DNA of 6,553 bases from Thiobacillaceae bacterium (GTDB taxonomy: Bacteria; Pseudomonadota; Gammaproteobacteria; Burkholderiales; Thiobacillaceae), in assembly GCA_024643305.1 (NCBI GenBank), contig JAHENE010000115.1, forward strand, positions 1 to 6,553. The letters run 5' to 3'. Positions 5,375 through 6,553 of this stretch are shown piece after piece. A program made the position numbers and the translations under genes. Position 1 is the stretch's first letter; each line of letters opens with the position of its first letter. Below the pieces are notes generated by a model that saw only the letters and a list, made by a program, of their open reading frames with translations, searched no databases and was not told the DNA's origin.

Positions 5375-6553
5375 CTAACTTGAGCGGCGCATGGTACCGC
5401 CCGCTTCCACATTTTGTGCCGCTCCATGGCAAATCGGTTTATCCAGATGTTCCGGCGGTTCAACGCTCAGCAGACGATAAAGCAGCTTGAGATTTTCCCT
5501 GTACAAGCGATCAAAGCTGGAAACCGATTGTCCTGGATTGTAGTCACCAAACCACCAGAACCAGTCTGAACTCTCGCATACTGCAAGCTGCCTGTATACC
5601 GCATCACGTTGCGATGGTTCCAGACTTCCTGATGCCTCAATCTTGTCCAGAACCAGTTTGGCCTCGCACAATAAATCCCAGGCCGCATTCTTCGCAGGAT
5701 CTCCAATCCAGGTCGAGAATGTGCCATACACCCAGCTTCCCGCAGTCAAGGATGGCAAGCTTCCTGCCTGTTCTTTCTTTTTGCCTTCCAGATATTCGCT
5801 GAACGTCGTCATGCGAATAAATGGATGCTCCGCCAGTGCGGTATATAGTCCGGACAGGAAATAAAAACCGTTGTATGGATAGTATTCCCATGCGTTCTCG
5901 CCATCCAGAATGACGGAAACCACCGGCTCGGTGTCACCGCCATGGCTATGGATGCGCTCCAGTTCTTCAATAAAATGCTTGATCGCGTCTTCGCTATGCC
6001 ACTTGGAGTATTCAAAACCGATTAGGTCGGAAAGCCTGTCGTCTCGGAAAAAACAATAAGGGCCAGTGTCCTTGCCGTCGATCAGATAGGGGCGATAAAG
6101 GTAATCGGTAGGCGCCTCTGGTTTCAGGCCTGCCTGTTTGAGACTATTGGCAAGTACCGTGCCGCCGCTTGCCGTCCACTTTACGCCCGCATCGGCGAAC
6201 TGCCCTGCCACCGCGTCGGAAATACCGCCTTCAGCAGGCCAGAAACCGGCCGGTTTCTGGCCAAAACGCCGTGAATGCGACTCAATGGCCGAATGAATGT
6301 GCGCCACAACACGGCTTGCGCCCCCAGGGTAATGATGTGCGCGTGGCAGTACGACCTCCGGCAAGGCCTCCCGCGCAGTATTGAAATCAATCAACAGGGG
6401 CGCAATGGGATGGGTATGCGGGGTAGAAGAAATCTCGATACGGCCGTCCTCTGCCAGTTTCCGGTAACGCGGTATCAGGCTGCTGACTACGCGCCCAATC
6501 AGATCAAGCAGCGCCTTTCTGTCTTCGAAATCAAATCCTTCCCCTTTGGCCAT
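5375..6553 (-). CDS. Glycoside hydrolase family 57 protein, 5' end outside window
   Basis: The visible 392 residues are the catalytic middle and C-terminus of a GH57 enzyme. Numbering from the edge, TPHTHPIAPLLID (44-56) is the family's 'xPxxHPIxPLL' motif, GFWPAEGGIS (103-112) contains the catalytic nucleophile E108, and VILDGENAWEYYPYNG (214-229) contains the acid/base D217. Both catalytic residues are intact. A helical C-terminal domain follows, including YGTFSTWIGDPAKNAAWDLL (274-293). GH57 members act on alpha-glucans such as starch, glycogen and maltodextrin, as amylases, glucanotransferases or branching enzymes; the exact activity cannot be chosen from this part. The ATG exactly at the edge (6553) is unlikely to be the start, because the family's N-terminal part with its HxPH metal/substrate motif is missing, so about 150-200 residues probably lie outside. 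No signal can be judged. Confidence 0.9.
   Translation of the reverse strand: MAKGEGFDFEDRKALLDLIGRVVSSLIPRYRKLAEDGRIEISSTPHTHPIAPLLIDFNTAREALPEVVLPRAHHYPGGASRVVAHIHSAIESHSRRFGQKPAGFWPAEGGISDAVAGQFADAGVKWTASGGTVLANSLKQAGLKPEAPTDYLYRPYLIDGKDTGPYCFFRDDRLSDLIGFEYSKWHSEDAIKHFIEELERIHSHGGDTEPVVSVILDGENAWEYYPYNGFYFLSGLYTALAEHPFIRMTTFSEYLEGKKKEQAGSLPSLTAGSWVYGTFSTWIGDPAKNAAWDLLCEAKLVLDKIEASGSLEPSQRDAVYRQLAVCESSDWFWWFGDYNPGQSVSSFDRLYRENLKLLYRLLSVEPPEHLDKPICHGAAQNVEAGGTMRRSS

Noticed and set aside
5323..5463. N-terminal extension of the SlyD-like protein from an ATG at 5463
   Set aside because: It would overlap the GH57 coding region and the added residues do not resemble FKBP proteins; the ATG at 5322 has a good AGGAG site.

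Overview
The window looks like a chromosomal segment from a Gram-negative bacterium, most likely a betaproteobacterium of the Nitrosomonadales / sulfur- or iron-oxidiser type. This placement is inferred from the moderately GC-rich coding sequence, an MCE (mammalian cell entry) lipid-transport operon, a split YeeE/DUF6691 sulfur transporter, a periplasmic SCP2-like protein and a GH57 glycan enzyme. No taxonomic marker gene is present.

Layout: a minus-strand gene for a secreted SH3-like protein runs off the left edge (1-206). A 94-bp divergent spacer containing a 14-bp palindrome separates it from a block of seven plus-strand genes (301-4766). These are an MlaE-family ABC permease, a short degenerate ABC-ATPase-like protein, an MlaD-like MCE protein with one TM segment, a lipoprotein, a YeeE/YedE half-transporter, its DUF6691 partner, and a signal-peptide-bearing SCP2-like lipid-binding protein. 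A strong symmetrical hairpin flanked by A and T tracts (4781-4808) ends this block and also serves the convergent minus-strand genes. On the minus strand from the right edge are a 5'-truncated GH57 glycoside hydrolase and, 52 bp downstream, a SlyD-like FKBP peptidyl-prolyl isomerase.

How the genes may work together: the first four plus-strand genes look like an Mla-type envelope lipid trafficking system, with the permease and MCE protein at the inner membrane and a lipoprotein probably in the outer membrane. The nucleotide-binding partner is striking. It has no room for a Walker A P-loop, its signature motif is degraded, and the Walker B catalytic acid position is an arginine. It is therefore either a vestigial or a repurposed pseudo-ATPase, and a true ATPase would have to come from elsewhere. 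The two YeeE/DUF6691 genes form a split thiosulfate/sulfur-compound permease with one conserved cysteine motif in each half. The SCP2-like exported protein lies 85 bp downstream with its own strong ribosome site, a possible promoter and a leader hairpin. Co-location of lipid transport, sulfur transport and a periplasmic SCP2-fold protein is the main systems-level observation here; whether they are functionally linked cannot be decided from this sequence.

Intergenic stretches are all short (under 100 bp). No RNA genes, insertion sequences, CRISPR arrays or attachment sites were seen.
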